Assembly (NCBI GenBank): GCA_030631085.1
Contig: DAOVLV010000162.1
Location: 1-5,377, forward strand
Source: Planctomycetales bacterium
GTDB lineage: Bacteria > Planctomycetota > Phycisphaerae > SM23-33
DNA length: 5,377 bases
Direction: 5' to 3'
Shown: piece by piece, positions 1 through 5,377 of the stretch
Position numbering within the stretch: the stretch's first letter is position 1
How the letters are laid out: each line of letters opens with the position of its first letter
Program-made: the position numbers and the translations under genes
The notes under the pieces: model-generated
What the model was told of the DNA's origin: nothing
The model's database searches: none
The model's input: only the letters and a program-made list of their open reading frames with translations

Positions 1-279
1 CAGTGCCGATGCCTGGACGTATTCGGTGGTAATTAATTCCCGCTGTTTGAGAATGAACAGACTCAGCCTGTCCCTCATGGTTGTAGCGGTTTCCAGCGGC
101 GAGATTGTTATGCCCTTCGGATCTGCCATTAACATTGCCTTGGAGCGATATTCCCATGGACCAAGGAAGGTCGCCGTCAGCGCGCCGGCTACGACGATCA
201 CCAGGATCAGTATGATCCCCAGTAGTCGGGAAAAGATCACCCGCGATAGTTCACGAAGCGTCCGTGTGGGATAAGCCAT
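1..279 (-). CDS. Wzz/GumC-like polysaccharide chain-length determinant, N-terminal part (runs off window)
   Basis: Only the first 93 codons are in the window; the frame is open to base 1. The product starts MAYPTRTLRELSRVIF and has one strongly hydrophobic segment at about residues 18-39 (LLGIILILVIVVAGALTATF), followed by a periplasmic stretch with WEYRSKAMLM and an LSLFILKQRELI helix. A short cytoplasmic tail, one membrane helix and then a 'Y-x-S-x-A-x-L' strand is the usual beginning of Wzz/GumC-type polysaccharide co-polymerases, inner-membrane proteins that control polymer length. The ATG at 277-279 is preceded by GAGGTGA, a good Shine-Dalgarno match. The gene lies 73 bp downstream of the Wza-like exporter on the same strand, the expected partner in one export machine. 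Whether a C-terminal tyrosine-kinase domain is present (as in BY-kinase fusions) cannot be seen. Family assignment rests on topology, a short match and context. Confidence 0.75.
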   Translation of the reverse strand, partial: MAYPTRTLRELSRVIFSRLLGIILILVIVVAGALTATFLGPWEYRSKAMLMADPKGITISPLETATTMRDRLSLFILKQRELITTEYVQASAL

Positions 280-283
280 GTTT

Positions 284-290
284 CACCTCA
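284..290 (-). promoter_or_regulatory. Ribosome binding site of the Wzz-like gene
   Basis: The minus strand reads TGAGGTG here, ending 4 bases before the ATG at 277-279. It fixes the start codon and closely resembles the SD of the upstream Wza-like gene. Confidence 0.7.
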
Positions 291-297
291 TCTAGTA

Positions 298-323
298 GTA
301 ACCGGTAGTCGGTGACCGGTAAC
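298..323 (-). repeat. Intercistronic inverted repeat between the Wza-like and Wzz-like genes
   Basis: Arms of 9 bases (298-306 and 315-323) pair with a single mismatch around an 8-base loop. Each arm contains the self-complementary ACCGGT. The same stretch can be read as a 14-bp direct repeat of ACCGGTA (301-307, 315-321). No T-run follows on the minus strand, so it does not look like an intrinsic terminator. It lies just ahead of the SD of the Wzz-like gene and could stabilise or tune the intercistronic mRNA. The function is inference. Confidence 0.4.
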
Positions 324-352
324 AATGGTATTAAGCAAATTATGTCGGTTCG

Positions 353-1459
353 TTACGGGTTCGGTCCGAGCCAGTCCACGGCGTCGCCGGCAGTGTAGTT
401 CGCGGTGCTGGTAAATCCACCAACGGCGCGGATACCGCGTACCCAGACGTATTCTATATAGTCGGCGCGTTTGGCAATACCACTGGTCGGGATATAGACC
501 ATGTCGCCGTCCTCAAGCCAGATGTCGTATCGATATTTCGCCATGTCGCACTTGACCGGTTCTTTGTCGGCGCGTTTGCGATTTTCCAGTAATTGAAAGA
601 CATTGATAATCGCCGCCGACGGTCTCGGAAGATGGCGGCGACGAATCAGAACGACCTGGCTCAACTCGGCACGGGCGGGAATATAACTACCCGACAGGGC
701 AATGGCCTGAAGAAGTGAAACCTCTTTGCTTGTCTTGAGCATTCCGGGGCGATGGACTTCGCCGAATACATATATATTCGTGGCTGCGACCGTCTGGACG
801 TTAACCGTTACTTCCAGTTCGTCCAGCCCCAGTGCCTTGTACGCATTGTTGAGGTCCCTGTGCAGTTCTTCGACGGTTTTTCCGGCTGCACGGACACTGA
901 CGATGAAAGGAACCGAAATCGTACCGTCGGGCGTAACGGGAACCAATCGGCCCTGTCCGCGCGGTGCGGTCTTGATTGCCTCTTTCAACTCGGCAATCCT
1001 GACGTTCGATTCCATGAAACTGACAGTAATCATAGGCTTCTTGATGAACTTGCTGTATTTGTCCTTGAGGTCTTCCTCCACTTCCTTGATTGTTCGCCCG
1101 TAGGCCAGAACTCTTCCAATCAGGTCGAGGTTGATCATCCCATCCGACTGAATCCGCTCGATCTGGTTCATCGTTGGTTTATAGGGGAAGCGGACAGCGA
1201 TGAGGTCCTGTATCTTGGCGCGATAGTCGGGATTCCGCCGATGTCGGACGTGATATATCACTTCCAGCGAGTCGCCTTCGCGGATACGGTAGTCCCGTCT
1301 GACGATGTGCGCGACGGGAACTTCCGAGGCAGGCCAATGCTGTTGAAGCAAAGCCGGATCAGTCTCGGGCTTGACCTGCTCGTCCGTTTTGCAACCAGTC
1401 GTTACAAGGGACAACAGTGCAACTGTAATTAACATTCCAATTAAACGTAGTCCGTTCAT
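353..1459 (-). CDS. Wza/GumB-like polysaccharide export lipoprotein with SLBB domain
   Basis: This is a predicted outer-membrane polysaccharide exporter of 368 aa, the normal size for the Wza/GumB family. It begins with a lipoprotein-type signal peptide (MNGLRLIGMLITVALLSLVTTGC). The likely lipidated residue is Cys23, although -3 is Thr rather than Leu, so the lipobox is imperfect. A Poly_export domain follows: YRIREGDSLEV at about 57-67 and a DGMINLDLIGRV wing at about 106-117. A second, similar wing (PDGTISVPFIVSVRAAGKT) lies at about 177-195. An SLBB-type segment (NIYVFGEVHRPGML) starts near 228, and EDGDMVYIP near 316-324 closes the fold. The C-terminal stretch ADYIEYVWVRGIRAVGG may be the amphipathic outer-membrane helix, which is inference. 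A GTG at 1466-1468 would add three residues, but it sits inside the GAGGTGA that serves as SD for the ATG at 1457-1459, so I prefer the ATG. It is coupled to the TPR/SPOR gene upstream. Confidence 0.88.
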   Translation of the reverse strand: MNGLRLIGMLITVALLSLVTTGCKTDEQVKPETDPALLQQHWPASEVPVAHIVRRDYRIREGDSLEVIYHVRHRRNPDYRAKIQDLIAVRFPYKPTMNQIERIQSDGMINLDLIGRVLAYGRTIKEVEEDLKDKYSKFIKKPMITVSFMESNVRIAELKEAIKTAPRGQGRLVPVTPDGTISVPFIVSVRAAGKTVEELHRDLNNAYKALGLDELEVTVNVQTVAATNIYVFGEVHRPGMLKTSKEVSLLQAIALSGSYIPARAELSQVVLIRRRHLPRPSAAIINVFQLLENRKRADKEPVKCDMAKYRYDIWLEDGDMVYIPTSGIAKRADYIEYVWVRGIRAVGGFTSTANYTAGDAVDWLGPNP

Positions 1460-1464
1460 AATTC

Positions 1465-1472
1465 TCACCTCG
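1465..1472 (-). promoter_or_regulatory. Ribosome binding site of the Wza-like gene, overlapping the upstream stop codon
   Basis: The minus strand reads CGAGGTGA, with 5 bases before the ATG at 1459. The AGG and TGA in it are also the last sense codon (Arg) and stop of the TPR/SPOR gene. Ribosomes terminating there cover this SD, which suggests translational coupling. Confidence 0.65.
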
Positions 1473-2256
1473 CCGATGTAATAAAGGCATCGGAAACAAT
1501 TCTTCTGACTCTTCTCAAATCCGCCTGCGCCTGCCCGTATGTACGATAGGAGCCGACGCGAACCAGTCGCATTACCCGTCCGCTTTTGAGTTCCAGGTCG
1601 GTTCGGGCATTAAGCCCGGCGTGTCGAAGCCGACCCTGAAGATGCTTTGCCGAAGCCACTTCGCTCATCGCCGCCGCCTGGATAGACCATTGCACGGCGT
1701 GTGAATGGTCGGCTGCTCGTCCGGCAAGCGCAGTACCCTCGAAAAAGTGCACTACCTTACTGAAAAACAGGTCCGCCTCACGCCAGCGACCCTCTCGCTG
1801 GAGGATACATCCAAGACGGTACATCGCCTCGTCTGCCGGTGGTGCTCCGGGGCGAACGTTCTCCAAGGCTGTGCGATAGTGCTTTTCCGACGCCGCCATT
1901 TCACCGGACTGATAAGACATATCCCCAAGCCGGCAGTGAACCAGGGCGACGAGATCCTTGCGTTTTGTAAGTGTCAGCGCAATTCGCAGATCGTCTTTAC
2001 CGGCGCTGATTTGTTCTTCCCGGCAGCGTGCCAGCCCCCTGATGTAATACGCTTCACCAGCCTCTTCCAGACGCGGGTACATTCGGATAAATTGTGAAGT
2101 CGCTTTAATGGCGACCTGGTCGTCCCCGCGACGGAAGGCTGTGTCGGCAGATCGCAGATACCCCTTTGCTTCCGGACTGATGGCGGTGTTACATCCTGCC
2201 GACAATGCTGCCAGAGAAACAACCGTAGTTATGCCCGTAAGAAAACGTATCAACAT
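1465..2256 (-). CDS. TPR-repeat lipoprotein with C-terminal SPOR domain
   Basis: The protein has 263 aa from the chosen start and begins with a clear lipoprotein signal (MLIRFLTGITTVVSLAALSAGC) with the lipobox LSAGC, giving lipidated Cys22. About four TPR-like helical hairpins follow at roughly 32-65, 68-101, 103-137 and 140-174, with typical A/G/Y spacing (EAYYIRGLARCREE; EAMYRLGCILQREGRW). Residues about 188-260 form a SPOR domain: VQWSIQAAAMSEVASAKHLQ, then L-x(3)-G, then RLVRVGSYRTYGQAQADLRR. SPOR domains bind peptidoglycan strands lacking stem peptides, and TPRs scaffold protein contacts, so a periplasmic adaptor for the polysaccharide exporter next door is a reasonable inference. An in-frame ATG at 2329-2331 would add 25 residues ahead of the signal peptide. 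The ATG at 2254-2256 is preferred because it has GGAG five bases upstream and puts the signal peptide at the N-terminus. Confidence 0.85.
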   Translation of the reverse strand: MLIRFLTGITTVVSLAALSAGCNTAISPEAKGYLRSADTAFRRGDDQVAIKATSQFIRMYPRLEEAGEAYYIRGLARCREEQISAGKDDLRIALTLTKRKDLVALVHCRLGDMSYQSGEMAASEKHYRTALENVRPGAPPADEAMYRLGCILQREGRWREADLFFSKVVHFFEGTALAGRAADHSHAVQWSIQAAAMSEVASAKHLQGRLRHAGLNARTDLELKSGRVMRLVRVGSYRTYGQAQADLRRVRRIVSDAFITSAR

Positions 2257-2337
2257 TACTCTCCATCCGTGCCGGGTTTTGCCTGCGCACAGGAACACCT
2301 CTTTGGCGACGTTATAATATTTTTCGTCCATACCCGC

Positions 2338-2356
2338 TCATAACTTGAGGTTATGA
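2338..2356 (-). repeat. Leader hairpin / palindrome upstream of the TPR-SPOR gene
   Basis: TCATAAC (2338-2344) and GTTATGA (2350-2356) are perfect 7-bp arms around a 5-base loop. It lies downstream of the predicted promoter, within the presumed 5' leader. It could be an mRNA hairpin or the operator of a dimeric repressor; the sequence alone does not decide. No T-run follows. Confidence 0.45.
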
Positions 2357-2371
2357 ACGCATCGCCCGCAA

Positions 2372-2389
2372 CGCAAAACGCCGTTTGCG
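2372..2389 (-). repeat. Second leader hairpin upstream of the TPR-SPOR gene
   Basis: CGCAAA (2372-2377) and TTTGCG (2384-2389) are perfect 6-bp arms with a 6-base loop. It lies shortly after the predicted transcription start of the polysaccharide cluster. No T-tract follows, so it is not a terminator for the upstream gene. Confidence 0.4.
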
Positions 2390-2411
2390 AAAGTAAATCT
2401 TTACTGCGCGG

Positions 2412-2441
2412 ATAATATCCAATCGGATAACGACTTGGCAA
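2412..2441 (-). promoter_or_regulatory. Predicted sigma70-like promoter of the polysaccharide export cluster
   Basis: On the minus strand, a -35 box TTGCCA (2436-2441, five of six consensus bases) and a -10 box TATTAT (2412-2417, five of six) are separated by 18 bases. The -35 begins directly after the stop codon of the pseudouridine synthase gene (2442-2444). Transcription would start near 2405 and give a leader of about 150 nt to the TPR/SPOR gene. A small TATCC/GGATA inverted repeat (2416-2429) overlaps the -10/spacer and could be an operator half-site pair, but it is short. No terminator separates this from the upstream gene, so read-through is also possible. Confidence 0.5.
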
Positions 2442-3212
2442 TCAAATTCCTGCGATTTTTCGCAGTGCCGATACTTCCGACGCTTCAAGGCGTCGGAACC
2501 GTCCTATCTTCAATCCGCGATCATTTATAGACCCTATGGAAGACCGATGCAAACGATAAACTTTATGCCCCACTCGCGCCAGCATCCGACGCACCTGACG
2601 ATTTCGCCCTTCGGATACCCGCAGCTCCAGCAAACTCTCCTTTGCTCCGCGACGAATTACCCTTACCGACGCCTTGGCGGGGGACTTCGGGCTTTTGCGC
2701 TTGGCCCTGCCGTCGGGCGATTTTTGCGGACCAAGGAATATCCCGCGACGCAGCGAAGCCAACTCTTCTGCGGATACTCGCCCTTCAACGCGGGCGACGT
2801 AAGTCTTTACTACGCCGTAGCGAGGATGCGTCAGGCGGTTGGTCAGTTCGCCGTCGTTGGTCAGAATGATAAGCCCGGTGCTGTCGGCATCGAGTCTGCC
2901 TACACAGTACACCCGCAGACCCGCCCATCCAACGATGTCGATTGCACGGGGGCGTTTTCGTCCGGTTTCGTCCCGTTGTGTGCAGATTACGCCGCGTGGC
3001 TTGTTCAGGAGGATATAGACCTTCTTTTCGGGACGATTGCGGATGGTTTGGCCGTCCAGGCGGATTTCGTCGGCATCGGTAACGAAGCAGGGCAATGCCG
3101 AGACAATCTCCCCGTTGACACTGATTCTGCCTTCAGTAACCATCTGCTCGACAGCCCGGCGTGAAGCCACGCCCGCGGCCGCCAGAACTTTTTGAATACG
3201 AATCTTTTCCAT
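2442..3212 (-). CDS. rluB: RsuA/RluB-family rRNA pseudouridine synthase
   Basis: This enzyme isomerises a specific uridine in ribosomal RNA to pseudouridine in the cytoplasm. An S4 RNA-binding domain covers about residues 3-50 (IRIQKVLAAAGVASRRAVEQMV, then EGRISVNGEIV). The catalytic domain carries KVYILLNKPRGVICT (64-78) and the family signature GRLDADSTGLIILTNDGEL with catalytic Asp108. Other landmarks are HPRYGVVKTYV (129-139) and EGRNRQVRRM (201-210). At 256 aa it is near the usual RluB length. A Lys/Arg/Ser/Pro-rich stretch at about 162-180 (SPDGRAKRKSPKSPAKAS) sits where relatives have a short loop and may add RNA affinity. RluB is favoured over RsuA because of the EGRNRQVRRM...GH context, but the target base cannot be proved from sequence. 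No obvious SD precedes the ATG; the start is chosen because the S4 domain begins right after it. Confidence 0.92.
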   Translation of the reverse strand: MEKIRIQKVLAAAGVASRRAVEQMVTEGRISVNGEIVSALPCFVTDADEIRLDGQTIRNRPEKKVYILLNKPRGVICTQRDETGRKRPRAIDIVGWAGLRVYCVGRLDADSTGLIILTNDGELTNRLTHPRYGVVKTYVARVEGRVSAEELASLRRGIFLGPQKSPDGRAKRKSPKSPAKASVRVIRRGAKESLLELRVSEGRNRQVRRMLARVGHKVYRLHRSSIGSINDRGLKIGRFRRLEASEVSALRKIAGI

Positions 3213-3275
3213 TGAATAAAGGGGTCCACGAATCCCAACAGACGGGACAAGTTACACGAATTACATTTCTGCATG

Positions 3276-3293
3276 GCGGGGCTTCTGTCCCGC
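3276..3293. repeat. GC-rich hairpin in the leader/upstream region of the pseudouridine synthase gene
   Basis: GCGGGGC (3276-3282) and GTCCCGC (3287-3293) form a 7-bp stem with a TTCT loop, with one G.U pair if read on the plus strand and an A.C mismatch on the minus strand. Better pairing on the plus strand fits a dispersed palindromic (REP-like) sequence more than a leader structure of the minus-strand gene. No T-tract follows on either strand. Confidence 0.4.
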
Positions 3294-3302
3294 TGCGACG
3301 CG

Positions 3303-3331
3303 AGTATAGATTGGAATGAAAAACGGAACAA
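3303..3331 (-). promoter_or_regulatory. Candidate promoter for the pseudouridine synthase gene
   Basis: On the minus strand a TATACT -10 box (3303-3308, five of six) lies 17 bases after a weak -35 box TTGTTC (3326-3331, three of six). The start would fall about 85 nt ahead of the ATG at 3212. The -35 is poor, so this is only the best candidate in the gap. Confidence 0.3.
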
Positions 3332-3339
3332 TGAAAAAC
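3315..3339. repeat. Short tandem direct repeat
   Basis: The 10-mer AATGAAAAAC occurs at 3315-3324 and again at 3330-3339, a 15-bp period with the following bases also similar (GGAAC against CGGAT). It lies in the non-coding stretch of about 300 bp between the pseudouridine synthase gene and the terminator. Nearby are two AAGGGGAC copies (3347-3354 and 3401-3408) and a doubled GGAAATT (3383-3396). I see no gene in 3213-3511. Confidence 0.5.
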
Positions 3340-3511
3340 CGGATCAAAGGGGACATTAAGGTCGTTGGAAAAATCCTGTAATGGAAATTGGAAATTAATT
3401 AAGGGGACGCGGGACCGGACGGTTGGTGGCGAGGTCTCAGGAGGTAAGCGAGAGACAATCCGTCCACCCGCGAGCATCTGTAAGCCCTTGCGGATATTGA
3501 GGCAAAATGCG

Positions 3512-3541
3512 AAACGCCGAGGCGATTATTCCTCGGCGTTT
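3512..3541 (-). terminator. Intrinsic terminator of the tRNA-fMet gene
   Basis: AAACGCCGAGG (3512-3522) and CCTCGGCGTTT (3531-3541) form a perfect 11-bp stem with an 8-base loop. It begins 8 bases after the tRNA 3' end on the minus strand. The stem ends in TTT on the minus strand and a further TTTT follows after CGCA, so the U-tract is interrupted. Position and strength make it the tRNA terminator; it could also work in the other direction. Confidence 0.75.
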
Positions 3542-3549
3542 GCGTTCAC

Positions 3550-3623
<74 letters not shown>

Positions 3624-3634
3624 ATCATGGGTTT

Positions 3635-3664
3635 ATAGTATGGTTGAAAAAGCGGGGCTGTCAA
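3635..3664 (-). promoter_or_regulatory. Promoter of the tRNA-fMet gene
   Basis: On the minus strand a perfect TTGACA -35 box (3659-3664) and a TACTAT -10 box (3635-3640, four of six) are separated by 18 bases. The predicted start is near 3628, leaving a 5' leader of only about five bases before the mature tRNA end at 3623. Confidence 0.75.
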
Positions 3665-3808
3665 ATGTTTTTCTGGATTTATCATCTCGTACAATGTCGG
3701 AGCAGTGCGATTGGCTGAAATGACCCGGCAAACAGAATAGTGGAAAATCAAAATCATCGGCGGTACGATATGTGGCTTGGACGTTTTATGCTGTTTTAGT
3801 AACCTGAC

Positions 3809-3835
3809 AAGCCAACGGTAAAAGGCTTTTTATTT
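3809..3835 (+). promoter_or_regulatory. Weak attenuator-like hairpin before the GH10-like gene
   Basis: AAGCC (3809-3813) can pair with GGCTT (3824-3828) across a 10-base loop, followed by TTATTTT, then the SD of the next gene. The layout resembles a small terminator in a leader, but a 5-bp stem is weak and chance is possible. In the rest of 3665-3836 I see no convincing promoter for the plus-strand gene. Confidence 0.25.
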
Positions 3836-3836
3836 T

Positions 3837-3840
3837 GAGG
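3837..3840 (+). promoter_or_regulatory. Ribosome binding site of the GH10-like gene
   Basis: GAGG lies five bases before the ATG at 3846-3848 and supports that start codon. Confidence 0.6.
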
Positions 3841-3845
3841 CAACG

Positions 3846-5377
3846 ATGCTCCGATTTGATGTTTATCGCGACGACAGTCCGGCAGAGCACATCGATCTGG
3901 CGGGGGCGTACGTTTTCGGTCAGGACGGAATTCCCATTCGGGCTGACATCGTAGCGGATAAAGGTCAGATTTCGTGTATGAGTCGCAGCAGCGGTGTCTG
4001 TGGACTGGCGTTGCTGTGGGATGCCGGAAAACCGGGAAAGATGCTCCTTCCGACCACCCGCCTTCCCGATCACAAAGCCCCTTACAACCTCAACGTCGAA
4101 CTGGCCCGCGCACGCGTAATGCATCTGATTCAAAAACGGGAAGATTGGGGGCTGTTCGATTATGACAAGGCCCATGCCCTGAACGACGAATTTGAACAGG
4201 TTCGTCGTTTATTCATCAACTCGCTTACCTGCGATGATCCTGCGAAAGCGGCGATCGCCGCCGACGATGCGCTTGCCAAAGCCATTGTTCTCAGCGAGAA
4301 GATAACGCTCTTCCACGGCGATATTTTTCTCGGTCGTCGTCGGCAAAACACTGCCGCCGGACGCGTCGGCTTCGGATGCGTCGTGGACCTGCTCAGCAGG
4401 AACGAGCGCTACCGTCAACGACTCGGAAGCGGATTCGATTTCATCTCCATACCGCTTTCATGGAAGCATCTTGGGCCAAAGGAACGGTCGTATAAATGGG
4501 AAAATGTCGATGATTGGGTCAACTGGGCAGTGGCCAATCGTCGTCCTATTCATGCCGGACCATTGGTGAGTTTTGACCCTGCCGACGTTCCGGAGTGGCT
4601 TTACCTTTGGGAGCACGACTACGAAGCCCTCCGCGATATGATTTACGAACATATCCAGCAAGTCGTCCAGCGTTACGAGCGGAAGGTGAGTCTATGGCGA
4701 GTGGCCTGCGGCCTGCACGCCCACAACAGTTTCAACATGAGTTTTGAGCAGATTATGGAACTGACGCGGATGAGTTGTTCCCTTGTAAAGAAACTTGCGC
4801 CGAAGTCGGTTGTGTTGATAGACATTGTGCTGCCTTGGGGCGAATACTACGCCCGCAACCAGCGGACCATTCCGCCGATGCTGTATGCGGGTATGGCTGT
4901 CCAGAGCGGTATCAGGTTCGACGCTTTCGGCGTTCAGGTATATATGGGCGCTCCGCAGGATGGGATGTACGTTCGCGACTTCATGCAGATTTCTTCAATG
5001 CTGGATGAATTCGTCGGTTTTGGCGTTCCATTGGAGATTACCGGTGTCCAGGTGCCTTCGGATGTCTCGGCTGACCAATGGGACGCATGGGGCGGACAAA
5101 AACTCGCCAAGGATGCAGGACGTTGGCACGCATCGTGGAATCAGCGCCTTCAGGCTGAGTGGTTGCAGGCATTTTATCGAACAGCCATTTCCAAACCGTT
5201 CGTCGAAAGCGTCTGCTGGCGCGACCTTGCCGATTACGAAGGTCATTATCTTCCTCACGGCGGACTGTGCCGGAACGATATGCGCGGGAAACTGGCCTTT
5301 AATGAACTACGAAATTTCCGGTCGTCCCTGCATCCCGACGAGGAGTCCGGCACAAACCCGAATGAGTCAAACGAGGC
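3846..5377 (+). CDS. GH10 (xylanase-family)-like protein lacking both catalytic glutamates, 3' end outside window
   Basis: The frame is open for 510 codons with no stop before the window edge; a hydrophilic tail (HPDEESGTNPNESNE) suggests the end is close. There is no signal peptide, so a cytoplasmic product is predicted, unlike typical secreted xylanases. Residues 1-170 are an N-terminal region with a beta-rich start (DLAGAYVFGQDGIPIRADI) and then helices. Residues about 175-495 follow the GH10 TIM-barrel pattern: FDFISIPLSWKHLGPKE (197-213), PIHAGPLVSFDPADVPEWL (234-252), LWRVACGLHAHNSF (283-296), FDAFGVQVYMG (358-368), VPLEITGVQVP (394-404) and SVCWRDLADYEGHYLPHGGL (455-474). By eye, the acid/base motif WDVVNE reads WRVACG (Gly289) and the nucleophile motif TELD reads TGVQ (Gly400). 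Subsite residues Glu-Asn near the first strand read Pro203-Leu204, while Lys207 is kept. It may be a non-catalytic carbohydrate binder or an enzyme with different chemistry. It is often annotated as endo-1,4-beta-xylanase; I would not assert that activity. Confidence 0.85.
   Translation, partial: MLRFDVYRDDSPAEHIDLAGAYVFGQDGIPIRADIVADKGQISCMSRSSGVCGLALLWDAGKPGKMLLPTTRLPDHKAPYNLNVELARARVMHLIQKREDWGLFDYDKAHALNDEFEQVRRLFINSLTCDDPAKAAIAADDALAKAIVLSEKITLFHGDIFLGRRRQNTAAGRVGFGCVVDLLSRNERYRQRLGSGFDFISIPLSWKHLGPKERSYKWENVDDWVNWAVANRRPIHAGPLVSFDPADVPEWLYLWEHDYEALRDMIYEHIQQVVQRYERKVSLWRVACGLHAHNSFNMSFEQIMELTRMSCSLVKKLAPKSVVLIDIVLPWGEYYARNQRTIPPMLYAGMAVQSGIRFDAFGVQVYMGAPQDGMYVRDFMQISSMLDEFVGFGVPLEITGVQVPSDVSADQWDAWGGQKLAKDAGRWHASWNQRLQAEWLQAFYRTAISKPFVESVCWRDLADYEGHYLPHGGLCRNDMRGKLAFNELRNFRSSLHPDEESGTNPNESNE

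Noticed and set aside
752..1432. Long plus-strand open frame of 226 codons antisense to the Wza-like gene
   Set aside because: It is fully inside a well-supported exporter gene on the other strand, has no family motif and no SD; it is a reading-frame shadow.
2256..2331. Extended start (ATG at 2329-2331) for the TPR/SPOR lipoprotein
   Set aside because: It would put 25 hydrophilic residues before a classical lipoprotein signal peptide and has a weaker SD than the ATG at 2254-2256.
2547..3164. Plus-strand open frame of 205 codons antisense to the pseudouridine synthase gene
   Set aside because: The opposite strand encodes an intact RluB/RsuA protein with its catalytic motif; the antisense translation shows no recognisable domain.
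3005..3331. Minus-strand frame of 108 codons (with CNSCN near its start) overlapping the start of the pseudouridine synthase gene
   Set aside because: Most of it is an out-of-frame copy of the S4-domain coding sequence. The short non-overlapping part could at most be an upstream ORF, with no SD to support it.
3774..3792. Sigma54-like promoter (TTGG ... TGC) upstream of the GH10-like gene
   Set aside because: The GG to GC distance is 11 or 16 bases depending on the pair chosen, not the required 12, and the surrounding bases match poorly.

Overview
The window looks like ordinary chromosome of a bacterium, most likely a planctomycete of the Phycisphaerae type. This lineage call is an inference from the style of the envelope-polysaccharide genes and from a GH10-like protein resembling ones I recall from planctomycete genomes; no 16S or marker gene is present. 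There is no integrase, transposase, CRISPR array or other clear mobile element.

Left part (1-2441, minus strand): a cluster for envelope or extracellular polysaccharide export, transcribed right to left. In order of transcription it holds a TPR/SPOR lipoprotein (1465-2256), a Wza/GumB-like export lipoprotein with an SLBB domain (353-1459), and the start of a Wzz/GumC-like chain-length determinant that leaves the window at base 1. The first two genes are tightly coupled: the last sense codon and stop of the first gene form the Shine-Dalgarno (SD) sequence of the second. A sigma70-like promoter (2412-2441) begins directly after the upstream gene's stop codon and would give a leader of about 150 nt with two perfect hairpins. 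A plausible division of labour: the Wzz-like protein sets chain length at the inner membrane, the Wza-like protein forms the outer-membrane exit, and the TPR/SPOR lipoprotein links the apparatus to peptidoglycan.

Middle part (2442-3845): an RsuA/RluB-family rRNA pseudouridine synthase (minus), a non-coding stretch of about 300 bp with short repeats and a GC-rich hairpin, then an initiator tRNA-fMet gene (minus) with a strong TTGACA promoter in front and an 11-bp stem terminator behind. The tRNA has C1 opposite U72 and no encoded CCA.

Right part (3846-5377, plus strand): a long open frame running off the window that encodes a GH10 (xylanase-family) TIM-barrel-like protein without a signal peptide. 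By eye, both catalytic glutamate positions are glycine and several glycone-subsite residues are also replaced. This is the most unusual item in the window: either a non-catalytic GH10 paralogue or an enzyme with rewired chemistry.
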